Source of the DNA: Tetragonia tetragonoides
Taxonomy: Eukaryota > Streptophyta > Magnoliopsida > Caryophyllales > Aizoaceae
NCBI GenBank assembly: GCA_038025085.1
Contig: CM076153.1
Span: 10,571,501-10,635,500, forward strand
Direction of reading: 5' to 3'
Length of the DNA stretch: 64,000 nt
The notes beneath the pieces were generated by a model. The model searched no databases. It had not been told where the DNA came from and was given only the letters and a program-made list of their open reading frames with translations. This document shows, piece after piece, positions 1 through 11,800 of the stretch (within the stretch, counting starts at the first letter, position 1; the number at the start of each line of letters is the position of its first letter). Position numbers and translations under genes: made by a program.

Positions 1-180
1 TGTCCAAAATTGTTAAAATTGGAGTATGGTGAACTCTAGAGAGGATTGATTCGACCTAAATTTGAGGCAAAATTGGTTTAAAAAATAAATAAATTAGAGG
101 ATTGTGAGTCCCATGCGTCCGCTCTGCTGTATATACTTCCGAGATTACACAAAAATTTGTGATTAAGCAGGGTTATGTAA

Positions 181-355
181 ATGATCTTCAATGTTGATAA
201 AAAAAAATGATCTCCAATGTTGATACAGTAAAATTTTCCTAAAAGAAATGATCTCCAATGTTCATAAAATTTTCCTTAAAAAAATGATCTCCAATAAACC
301 CAAAAAAAAAAAAAAAAAAAAAAAGAAAAAAAAAAGAAGCAAAATCCCAAAGAAG
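181..355. repeat. Short tandem repeat and poly-A tract upstream of the ERA-like gene
   Basis: About four imperfect copies of an ATGATCTCCAATGTTGAT-like unit lie between 181 and 297, followed by a poly-A run with a few interruptions to about 355. CT-rich runs at 432-480 sit just before the coding start, as is common in plant 5' leaders. Nothing else recognisable lies in positions 1-515. Confidence 0.7.
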
Positions 356-515
356 GGGAAAAACAGAAAGAAAGAGAAATGAAAGGGTCACAACTCACAC
401 AAACACACCTCTGAAAGCTTTACTCTTTGCCCCTCTCTCTCTCTGTCTCCATTTACTCTTTGCCCCTCTCTCTCTCTGTCTGAGGTTGCAAACTTGCAAT
501 CAATCTCGAACAAAA

Positions 516-3500
516 ATGAAAGCTTTGAGAGCTCTAAGAAAGTTACCATCTTTATCTCTCCAACCCCACAAAAATACCCAATTAAATCCCTCATTTTTAT
601 GCCAGTTTTTCTCTTCTCAAACCCAATTAGACCATCCCACAACTTCAACAACCACCAATTCTGAAAACGAGAATGAAGTTGATGATGGGTCAGTTTTTGA
701 TAGTACCCACTTCACTCTCCCTTCAGAAACCCCCCAAAAATTGAACCAAAAGGGGGGACCCACTTGGGATGAGAAATATAGGGAGAAAACCAAGAGAGTT
801 GTTTTTAGGGAGGAACCTAAAAATGGGAATGGGGGTTTGAGTGTGGTTAAGGAACAAGAGGAGAGAGAAGAGGAAAGAAGGAAACGGGCCCTTGCCCGAG
901 CGCTGCTACAGGCGGCACTCGACGGGCCTGATGAGGAGGAGGAAGAGGAAGAAGGTGTGGTGGATGTGGAAGATCAGAAGTCATTGTCTGTAGGAATTAT
1001 TGGGGCTCCCAATGCTGGTAAATCAGCATTGACTAATTATATGGTTAGTTTTTGCTGCTTGCTACTTTGATTTTGAGCTTTTGTTAACCCACTTTTTTAA
1101 GTTGTTATTTATTGGGTGTGTTATTATCAGTAGTTTCTTAATGTACCATAATTTTATTTTGTGAGCATCCATAAGTTATAGTATGAGATAATGCCTTTGG
1201 TATGTTTCTATTTGTGCTATGCTGCATTGTTTTGGGATGTGAGTCTTGGTGGCTTAGGGACTTTCCTGTTGCTAGTTGCTGTGAAAGACTAACTACGCGC
1301 ATTTAAGTCCGAATGATATTTGTTAGCTTTATACTTTGATGCCATGCTAGCTATTTTGGGTTCAAATGTTTAATCAGTTGGCATTTTCTTGCCTAGACCA
1401 TGTAGTTGGGTCAGTGAGGCTGTGAATTGATTTGGTGCCATGAAATCAATAGAGGGTAAATCCTACATGAGTTTGGAATTTTGAGTCTCTGACCAAATTT
1501 TGGTGTGAGTGACTCAACTTGGACTTGAAGAGTTTGGGATGCAGTGGGGATGGGGATTGGGAAACCTGCCTCCCTCTTAAGCTTGCTTTTGGTTTTACAG
1601 AACCACAACAACATCTAAAGTTAGTTCCACAGCTGTGAGCCTGTGAAGAATCAACTCATCCTCAACTTTTGTCCTATGACATAATTCCTCAGTGTAGAGG
1701 TGGGGGTTGGGAATCTGTGAGCTGGCTTTTACCTATCAGTTAATTGCAGGCAGTCCTGTCTTTTGTAAAAAAGCCAAAAAACACTTGAACTGAACCATGA
1801 AATTTCAAGAAGATGAGCAATCTTAAAAAAAATTCTTCCCTGCAATTTGAGGCTCTATTTGAGGATTGGATCAATTGCTATTCATTTTGTCCAAGATAAC
1901 ATGGATAAGACAGGACTACCATCAATAGCAATTGTGTGCGTATTTAAAATGGATGACAATGTCATGACTGAAGCACTGTTTGCTGATAAGTTGTTGCAAA
2001 TCTGTAGGTTGGGACTAAAGTTGCTGCTGTTTCACGAAAGACAAATACGACTACTCACGAGGTTTTAGGGGCGATGACAAAAGGAGACACCCAGATTGTA
2101 TGCCCTTCACTCTGATAATTGTATCCTTTTTTTAAAATTTTATTGCATATTGCTTTTCTCTGCATGATCTGAGCTTCTTTCAGTACTGTGATTCTACAGT
2201 TCTTAGCTTTAACTTGGGAGTATACGACCATCTAAGTAATGCATGCATCATGCCATCACATAGTTGTTTTAATGGGAGAATAGAAGGTCAGTAATGACTC
2301 AGTATCTTCACATAATTGGTTAAATATAATCATGAAGCCTGTGACAATCACCATTCAAAGAAGGGATGGAGGGGAATAACTGGGGAAAGACGAGATGAAG
2401 CAAAGTATGCTGTCGGTGGTTTCATGCACGATAATGAAGTAAGCTTTTCCGAGAAGTAGGTGCAGCTCTGTAACTTCTATTTGATTGTGAATGGCACTAA
2501 ATTATGAAAGTTGTAAGCATGCTCTAGACTCCTTTTGGTGTAAAACATAGTTACACTACCGCAATCAAGGGCAATATTGTTTTTTTTTTCTTTTTCCAAA
2601 TGATTATTCAAGATATTGGTACCTTAGTAACTAAAAAGAAAGGAAGAAGAAAAGGGATGAAGTGTTGTGGTAAATTATATGGCTACTGTTATCAGTTGAT
2701 TTTCTTTTGGAGGGGGTGACAAGTGAGATCTTTTGTTTCATTTATAGGCATGCACTGATTTCCTGTACAGTGTTTCTTTGATACACCAGGACTGATGCTA
2801 AAGAAAAGCGGATTTCCATCAAGGGACATTAAAGCTCGAATTGAATCAGCCTGGAGTTCAGTTAACTTATATGACGTACTCATAGTCATATTTGATGTTC
2901 AAAGACATCTCACTAGGTTAGTCCTCAGTTGTATTTTGTACTATTATTTTGAAGAACAGCCCCCCCCTCCCCCCCAAAAAAAAAAAACAAAAAAAAAAGG
3001 AACAAAATTTATGCCATGATGCTCTATCCTTGAGTGACTTTTTACATTACGTGATGTAGAATGTTTTCAACTTCTCCAGTTATTTTAGATTTTTGGTAAC
3101 CTTATTTCCTTCTGTTGAATATAAAAGTACATTTTCCTAAGCTCTGTCCTGTATGTTACTTCTGTTTTAGGACCAATGGAATGCATTGTAGTAAGCAATT
3201 GACATTTCTTGCTATTTGTAATGTAATCATGCCAGAATCTAGTAATCTCTTCTTTTCCTGCTAGATTGTTTGAAAATTTGATGTTAACTCTTACCAAGTC
3301 GATTGCTTCTGTTTACTTAGTTCGGTGATGTTGCTTTGACTGTAATAGCTGTTCATCTTTGGTAGATTTCTATGTAAAAAAGATGAACACCTAGAGCAGC
3401 AACACATGAGATGTAGACGATATTGCAGTAATCTATATTGCTTTCTCCTGTTGGATACTTTGTAGCTCATATACGTCTTCTCTCCTGATCGATATGTAAA

Positions 3501-6500
3501 TTCATTAAAATGGGAATAGTTGCTGTAGTTGAAACTTGAAACTCCACTTAACATCTGCCAATATTGGGCCATGCATGCCTGTCGAACATCATATTCCCTT
3601 TGTCCATGGTTGACCTTCTCATATGTGAAATCTAAAGTAAAATTTTTGATCACTAACTATTTAAATTTATAATTATAAACTGTTTCCCTATATGAAAATA
3701 CACTTTCTAATTCCTCAGGAAAAATAGTTTGAAGAAATACAGTTTCTGTAATTTACATATATATTTTATATAAAGTATGAATGGTCAAAGACTAATTTCT
3801 AAGACTTAAAAATCAAGATGGGAAGGTCAATCTTGGGCAGAGGGAGTATTCAATTAACTGAGTCGACTGAATTTTTAATGTGCTTGCTATATTCACAAGT
3901 GCCCTTTCAAATCTGTCCTTGTCAGGCCTGATTCAAGGGTTGCAAGACTAATTGAACGTATGGGTTCAGAAAGTAGTCCAAAACAGAAGCGAATCCTTTG
4001 TATGAATAAGATTGACTTGATTGAAAAGAAGAAGGATTTGCTGAAAGTTTCTGAGGCATTTAAGGATCTCCAAGGATATGAAAGGTTGCTTTATTTCTTT
4101 CTCTATATATATCATTTGTTTGTAATTGTGCAACATGAAAGCTAATGGTCCACCTTAAAATGTTTTTCAGGGTTTTTATGATCTCTGGTTTGAAGGGTTC
4201 CGGAGTGAAGGATCTCACTGCATATCTGATGGAGCAGGTATCTTTTTCCTGAGAATGCTATAGTCCACAAACCTGGAGCAACTTCTGGTCTGGTTATGAG
4301 GTTTTTTGTGTCTCTACCTGTTTCAATATGTTCCTTGCTCAGACTTCTAGTGAAAAGATTGTCACAAGCTAGGCTAACACACTTCCTTCATTTACTTCTC
4401 TTCCCTGACATAAATGCATGGTGAATCTGTGGTTTACCTCTCAAACCCTAGAGGCAGGGTATGCATTAGGCTGCTGAGCTGTTGTAGAGCTCTTATCAAA
4501 ATTTTCTTTTAAACTCGTTGCAGTAGGTGCTTAGACCTCGGTGGGAATTTTATAGATAATGCTAATTGTTCTGCATGTGTAGGAGCATCCAACAGAGAGA
4601 AATTACTAGAAAGCAATTTTCTTGGTCCGTCTTTCCTCTAAAACTTTAACCAAACCTACCAACCCACACATCTTTTTCTGGAAGGACTGAACACAAAGGA
4701 ATCAAGGTGAAAGAAAAGTACTGGATGCTTGCCTCCCTCTTTTCTGAAAGAAAATCCAGAAAGTGGAAACAAAATGCTCAGCTAAGCATTATATTTTTTA
4801 CGGATGAAATCAGCTAGTAGTAGTCTCGTGCTAGTCGGATTAAAATTCGCTTGCTATTGTTCTCTGTATTACTATATGACCTTTGAAACTGAAGTTGTAT
4901 ATGGGTGAATAGGGTGATTGAGAAGAAAGAAAACTTCAGATGCCCATCTTTGTCATGTGAGTGTATTCAGTTTGTAGATCATGTAGCAAAATCGCGCCTG
5001 GCCATATTAATTGGATTATACACTAAAGAATATGATAAGTGTGTACCTGATAAATCATACATACTAAACCAACAAGCGTTGAGCAACCTTGTTGGTTTGG
5101 CTACAGAAGCTGTTGTGGTTGTCCCATCGCTGCGTGGATTTGAAGCTGATTTTCATATCGGGATGTAACTATTATGTAGTGTATCATGCAGATCTTTACT
5201 GTGTTGGTGCTATTCTTTTATCGTATGGCAATAAATTGATGAACTGCTATGCTACTCTGTTCTCCCCAACTGAAAAACGTTTATATTTATTACTGAAAAT
5301 TTATTTTTGTTGAACTTTGTTGAGCTTCGTTGAACATTGTTGAACTTTATTTAACTTTGTTGAACTGTTTAATTTTGTTGAATCTTGTTGATTCAAGTGT
5401 TTTTTATAACTAGTTTCTATATTGGTTTGTTTAACTTTGGTGAACTTTGTTTAACTTTATTTAATTTTATTTAACTTTGTTGAAGTTTGCTGAAGTTTGT
5501 TGAAGTTTGCTGAAATAAACAAAAATAAACAGAAATAAGCTGAAATTGCTACTTTCTCCAAATCATTGTCGTTATCAGCATCTTATCAATACTATTTATC
5601 TTGCTAGCATGCTACCTTCTTTCTTCTTTTTTTTAAATGGCATGCTACCTACCTTTGAAATACTTTAATAGAGGGAGATTTTCAACCTGAATATTGAGGC
5701 GGTATCTTAGTCGCCACAGCAACAAACTCACTGTCAAATTCTTGTCACTTTCAGGCAGTTAAGAGACCTTGGGATGAAGATCCATTCATAATGAGTGAAG
5801 AAGTTATGAAAAACATATCACTAGAAGTAGTTCGTGAGAGATTGTTAGACCACGTACATCAGGTGAAGTTTTAGTTGGTTCATCTATGTTTTTTAAATCT
5901 GTAATTCTATTTCTATGTTATTTTCCTGTTTGTGATGCGTGGTTTGGGTGAAAATAAAGGTGGGCGGGAGGGACTAGGGAGGGAGATGTATAAGTGATTG
6001 ATAAAGGAACAACTCCATATTATGTCATGTTTCTAAATCATCAGTCGTGTTTTGCAGGAAATCCCTTACGAGATAGACCATCGGTTGATGGACTGGAAGG
6101 AGTTACGAGATGGCTCATTGAGGATTGAACAACATATGATAACTCATAAACAAAGTCAGCGCAAGATTCTTGTGGGCAAAAATGGCTCAAAAATCGGGTA
6201 TGTCCTCTGTCTTTGATATGTTTCATTCCATGTTTTTATTACTCTCCCCTGCTTCTTTTGTCATTTGGACAAAGTGTCCCATGGTATTACTTTGGTAGAT
6301 CAACTGTGTGGTGGACCTTGTGGTTCCTGTTCTGATATATTATGAAGGAGGACCAAAGGTATATGCTACCTGTATTTCGAGGCTAAACAGCAAGCAAAAC
6401 ACTTCAGCCTGCTTGGCTTACGTTATGTTTCCAGCTTCCTATTCGTGTATCATACTGATATTAATGCATCATCTGTTAATTGTTACAGGAGGATTGGGAT

Positions 6501-6573
6501 GGAAGCAAACGAGGAACTAAGGTCCATATTCAAGAGAAATGTCCATCTCATCCTTCAGGTCAGAGTGAAATAG
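516..6573 (+). CDS. ERG: ERA-like GTPase (ERG type), organelle-targeted, 8 exons
   Basis: Predicted 440-aa GTPase of the Era family. Era proteins bind 16S-type rRNA through a KH domain and help assemble the small ribosomal subunit; the plant ERG type is mitochondrial. Exons: 516-1043, 2008-2097, 2771-2916, 3926-4084, 4171-4237, 5755-5862, 6058-6197, 6489-6573, all GT-AG, summing to 1323 nt in one frame. G1 is GAPNAGKS at residues 163-170, G3 DTPGL at 210-214, G4 NKID at 282-285 and G5 near SGLKGSG at 313-319. The KH-domain loop VGKNGSKIG lies near residue 405. The first ~110 residues are rich in Arg, Ser, Gln and Asn and poor in acidic residues, which suits a transit peptide, and an acidic low-complexity stretch precedes the G domain. 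The ATG at 516 is the first in frame. No disabling change is seen. Confidence 0.93.
3594..3846. mobile_element. Stowaway-type MITE (Tc1/mariner) in ERG intron 3
   Basis: A 253-bp AT-rich element with terminal inverted repeats: the left end reads TTCCCTTTGTCC and the reverse complement of the right end reads CTCCCTCTGCCC, with a GTTGACC/ATTGACC continuation on both sides. TA dinucleotides flank it at 3592-3593 and 3847-3848, the TSD expected of Stowaway elements. There is no coding capacity. Confidence 0.8.
5300..5530. repeat. Degenerate TTGTTGAACTT array in ERG intron 5
   Basis: Roughly 230 bp built from variants of an 11-15-bp unit (TTTGTTGAACTT, TTTATTTAACTT, TTTGCTGAAGTT). The unit drifts along the array, ending in a purine-rich AATAAACAGAAATAAGC part. 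It lies within the 1.5-kb intron between exons 5 and 6 and is probably a decaying minisatellite. Confidence 0.7.
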
Positions 6574-7608
6574 TAGTCCAGCTAGTTCGGGACATAAAGC
6601 TCCTCCCACACACCATTTGTTGTATTACTGTATATAAGAAGCAATGCCAAATGAAATTGTATGGCATCTTTGGTAGGTCAATTTTGATTTTTAGTTTCTT
6701 TTCTGGTTTTTGGTCATTTGATTTATAAATTTAAGGTCATAAATTAGCTGCTGCTTGAGCCTATATATGCAGATGTAGTAAGTACACAGAAGGGAAGCCC
6801 ACATGGCACATGTTCAATCGTTTTTGTTTTTTATATTTTTACATGGCATGGGTATCCGGGTTTTGCTCGACCCTGAAGTTAGCCCACATGTACAATAGTT
6901 AAAACATTTCTCTTGTACTAAATATATTCACAAAGTTTGATAGGAAAGCACTCCTACAATCTAATTCCAGGCATACTGTTTATTAACGATTTATTCCGAA
7001 AGCCCTGAATAGCATAGTTGAGTTAGTAATTATTTTCTTAAAGAAAAAGCATAGTTGAGTTGGTTGTGGGTTGGATTTGAGTCCAATTCTGACTAGGTCG
7101 TTTCACCAAGCTTGTTTGTTGGCTTATGTGATGTATGTGGTTTTGCATGTATAATCAGGGTTTTTATAGTGTACACTTGAAGAATAGTGGTTCTGGTTCT
7201 ACAATGCAAAGTATTCGATCTTAGACAGTCAGATCATAATCTTCATACAGCAGTTTTGGAAATAAAAATAAAATCATAATATCTATATATTAGAGGCATT
7301 TTCTGACAGCATTGGAAGCGTCCACCTAAGCGAGTCATTGTAATAAAATTTTAAAATAAATATAAAATTATAGTAATGAGAGAATTTACAAGATAGTGTA
7401 AAAGCACTAAAACTAGTTCGACTCTTTCAACTCAAACGAAATACATGATAAAACTCCTTCAAGGGCAGTCCTATTCAATAATCATCAGCAGTAAGATATC
7501 AGCCTTTACATACATAATCATGTCGTAATGCCAAAACTAGCATACATATCACTACATATATACTTTGTACTCTCGGCGAAGCCAAAGTCTATATAGCTTG
7601 AAACAAGC
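6574..7608. other. Intergenic region between converging ERG and NRX2 genes
   Basis: It holds the 3' flanks of two genes that point at each other. It is AT-rich and no gene, tRNA or clear transposon end was seen. A 15-bp phrase (AGCATAGTTGAGTT) occurs twice, at about 7011 and 7049, but the DNA between is too short and featureless to be called an element. Confidence 0.6.
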
Positions 7609-8830
7609 CTAGAATGTTTCTTCTGCACAAGAGGGGTGAAGGTCATAGTCACACACATCACAGGAGAATGTCCACGATCTACCTCTCTTTTTGCAAGCGT
7701 CGCAAACATAAGCTTTGGCCATGTCCAATTTAAGCTCGTGTACATGCTTAGGGTCTTGCAGTTGCCGGGGCAATCTCTCTCCCTCCTCCCTTAGGGCTGC
7801 TTCGATTCCTGCAACCCTTGATTCAGTGAATGGGAATGCCATGGCACCGTACATTGAAATCATAGCCCTTCCATTGATGCTGTCCGTCTGGTCCAATCAA
7901 GACAAGAGCCGGGATCCCTTTTATATCAAAGATCCTTTTTAGGTCTTGCCGGGTCCTATCCTCGTATGGAATGCCAGGCCATGGCATGGTAGATAAACTG
8001 CAGATGAATTCATCATGGTCACGATCAGTTGACACGAAGATGACTTCAAATGGTTCGTTTTCATCAGTTTTGAGCTGAGTGTAAGTTTCTATAAGTTGTG
8101 AGGTGAAATTTCGAGCAGGAGGACACCAATGTGCACCAAAGTACAAGCCTACTGTCTGGCCAAAAAGTTCGGACACCAATATCTGAGGTAAATTCAGACA
8201 TGTCCTGATCAGGTTAGGAAAGGAACAGAAATGCCAACAATGGAAGTGTAGGGCAGAAGACGAGCCTAAGTTCCTTCTAATCCGTCCACTGAGAGAGTTA
8301 CAGATTGAGTTGAGTTCTGGTAGGAATTTGACCTTGTGTCTCTCTCTCTCTGCGATCTCTCTCTCTCTCTGCTCTGCTCGCCGGCAACGGTAAAAAACAC
8401 ACCCACCCCCCCCCCCTCTCTCTCTCCCTCTCTCTCTCCCTCTCTCTCTCTCTCTCCCGTTCTCCCCTTCCCCACCTCCCCCTCCCCGTCCCTCTAACTT
8501 CCTCTCTCTCCCTCCTCTCTCTCTCTCTCCACCACCACCACCACCACCACCACCACCACCAGCAAAACACCCCCCCGCCGATCTACCCCCTGAGCTAGCG
8601 CACGCGCGCTCCCTACCCCTACCCCCTCCCTCTCTCTCTCTTTCTCTCTCTCTCTCCTGCTCCCCCCCCCCCCCACCCACACCACCACCTCCCCCAAGGT
8701 CGGTGATCGCCGACCTACCTACAAAGGTCGGCGACCGCCGACCCTTTAGGGGTGAGTGGACCTCTGACCACTTCGTCGGAGGCTCCAAGCGTCCTGCGGC
8801 GAAATCCCACCGCCGTGGACAAAAAAAAAT

Positions 8831-8869
<39 letters not shown>

Positions 8870-11800
8870 GGGATACACCAGCTTGAGCATTACTAATTGC
8901 CAGTCGGGAGGTCGGTGTAGCATCTCATCGCCAGTCGGGAAGCCGCAGACCCCGGGCCGCCGACAATCAGCGCGCCGCCACCCGCGGGAGACAGGTAGTA
9001 GCGCCGTGGTAAGTACCGGCGCACCTCCACCAGACCCGAGGTCCCTAGCGTGCGTTGTTGTCCTCTCACCTGTGCTTGGATTCTTGACCTTTACGTTATT
9101 ATTTAGTACTATTGTTGTGTTGGTTCTGACTCTAGCACGTGAAGTTTGTTGTGTGGTACCGTTTGCTGGAAAATATTTGTGTGTGCTACCTTTATTTTAA
9201 GTGGAACCTAGTAACGTTTCGGTTAGCTGCTGTGTTGGTTTTGTTGGTACCGCTAGATTATTTAGTAGTATTATTATTATTATTACTAGTATTACTATTA
9301 TTAGTAATTCTATCGTTACTACTGTTACTAGTATTATTATTTTTATAATTGAAGTCGTAGTATTATTTAACTAATAAACGGTTAGTTATTACAGTACCAT
9401 GGCTTTTCTAGTTACTATTTGGAGAGTAACTGCTTGATTATTGCTTCGGTCGGTGTGGCGTCTTTGACTCCTAGTGGTAGAGTTAGGGCCAGTCCTCTGG
9501 TGAGATCGGGGTCCCGTAGGGGGAGAGTTGAGGCAAGTAGGTTGCGGTTTGGCACATGGAATGTAGGGACACTCACGGGTAGAACCCTAGAGTTAGTGGA
9601 GGTTTTAGAAAAATATAAGGTTAATATCGTGTGCGTCCAGGAAACGAGGTGGTCAGGCGCCAAGGCAAAAGAGATCAACGGATTCAAACTTTGGTATTCA
9701 GGGTGTAAGAGTCAACGGAATGGGGTCGGGATCTTAGTTGATAAGGAGCTTAAACAACATGTTGTAGAGGTTAAGAGAACCAATGATAGAATTATGTCTA
9801 TCAAGGTGGTGGTGAAGGAGGAGACCTTTAATGTCATTTGTGCTTATGCACCGCAAGCAGGGTTGGATATACAACTTAGGCGTCGCTTCTGGGAGGAGTT
9901 AGATGAGGTTATCCAGCAGGTTCCCCCTGGTGAGAAACTCCTTGTAGGAGGAGACTTCAATGGACACATAGGGGCCACGTCGGATGGGTATTCTGGGGCT
10001 CATGGAGGTTTCGGGTATGGAGTTAGGAACGAAGGTGGCACGGCGATCTTAGATTTTTCGACTGCGTATGATCTAATGGTAACTAACTCCTTCTACAACA
10101 AAAGAGAGGAGCACCTAGTGACTTTTAAAAACAGCACCGCTAAGACCCAAATCGATTACATTCTTGTTAGGCGTGGCGACCGAGGTGTGTGCATGGATTG
10201 CAAGGTCCTACCAGGTGCGTGTGTGTCGACCCAACATAGGATGGTCGTCTTGGACCTTAAGATGAAGGGGTGGAAGAGGAAGAGAAGTATACACAATGGC
10301 ACCAAAATCAAGTGGTGGAAGCTTAGAGGAATCGGGGAGAGTCAATTTCGGGCAAAGGTTGAGTCGGATAGCATCTGGAGAAGAGAAGGTAACGCGAGTC
10401 AAATGTGGACAGGGGTGGCGGACCTCATAAGGAATGCGGCGAAGGAGACTTTAGGAGTTGCAAGAGGGATAGGAAGTAGCAAGAAGGAATCCTGGTGGTG
10501 GAGTGAGGACATTCGAAACAGGGTGAAGGCTAAGAAGGTTGCCTTTAAAGCCCTAATGGATAGTACTATAGATGAGGAAAGGGTGGAGAAGCGGGAAGTA
10601 TACAGAGCGGCAAAAAAGGAGGCGAAGAAATCAGTAGCAGAAGCCAAAAGTAAAGCATATGAGAGCTTGTACCAAAAACTGGCAACTAAGGAGGGAGAAC
10701 AAGACGTGTACAGGTTGGCGAGGGCTAGGGAGAGGAAGACCAGGGACCTGGATCAAGTTCGTTGCATTAAGGATGAGGCGGGAAGAGTTCTTGTGGACGA
10801 CGCGAACATCAAGAGGAGGTGGCATGGGTACTTCAATGAGCTCTTTAACAACGTTGGAGATGTAGCCATTTCGTTGGGAGACCTCACCACATCCGAGCAA
10901 CACCGCAACTACAGCTTTTGTCGTCGCGTTTCGAAGGAAGAAATCAAAGAAGCCATGCGGACAATGAAGAGTGGGAAGGCAGTAGGACCAGATGACATAC
11001 CCATAGAGGTATGGAAGAGTTTGGGGGAGGAAGGTCTATTGTGGTTAGTAAGGCTTTTCAACGAGATCCTCAAATCTGCAAGGATGCCGGAGGAGTGGCG
11101 ACTCAGCACATTGATTCCGCTATACAAGAACAAAGGAGATATCCAAAGCTGCAACAACTATAGAGGCATTAAGCTACTCAGTCACACCATGAAGCTATGG
11201 GAGAGAGTGATTGAGAAGAGACTAAGGAAGAGTACGCTAATATCGGAGAACCAATTCGGTTTCATGCCAGGGAGGTCTACAACGGAAGCGATTCATCTGA
11301 TTAGACGTTCTATGGAGTATTACAGAGAGAGACAGAGGGATTTGCACATGGTTTTCATTGATTTGGAGAAGGCGTATGACAGGGTACCCAGAGAAGTCTT
11401 GTGGAGGTGCTTAGAAGCCAAGGGGGTTCCAGTCGCCTATATCCGAGTGATCAAGGATATGTATGAAGGAGTGAGGACTAAGGTCAGGACTACAGGAGGG
11501 GAAACTGAGCAATTTTCTATAGATATTGGGTTACATCAAGGGTCAGCGTTGAGTCCATTTTTATTCGCAACCGTTATGGATGAGCTCACTAAGACTATCC
11601 AGGGGGATGTGCCTTGGTGTATGTTGTTTGCCGACGACATTGTCCTGGTAGAAGAGACTAGAGAAGGTGTTAACGCCAAATTGGAACTTTGGCGGGATAC
11701 ACTAGAGTCAAAGGGATTCAAGCTAAGTAGGACAAAGACCGAGTACTTGGAAGGCAAATTCACAAGAGATGGGGTTGCCTCGGATATGGAGATTAAGATT

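Noticed and set aside
3085..3653. Minus-strand frames in ERG intron 3
   Set aside because: They lie in intron and Stowaway MITE sequence and have no domain.
4905..5313. Two overlapping plus-strand frames in ERG intron 5
   Set aside because: No recognisable domain and inside an intron whose flanking exons join in frame.
7011..7062. Repeated AGCATAGTTGAGTT as a possible TSD
   Set aside because: The intervening 23 bp are too short and have no element features.
8266..8923. Long minus-strand frames rich in Arg/Glu and Gly around the pyrimidine tract
   Set aside because: They are translations of simple (GA)n, poly-G and (TGG)n sequence in an intron; the real exon joins only at 8182.
8703..9348. 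Plus-strand frames in the LINE 5' region
   Set aside because: They include AT microsatellite and TTA/ATT repeats, share no motif with RTE proteins and lie in the untranslated leader.
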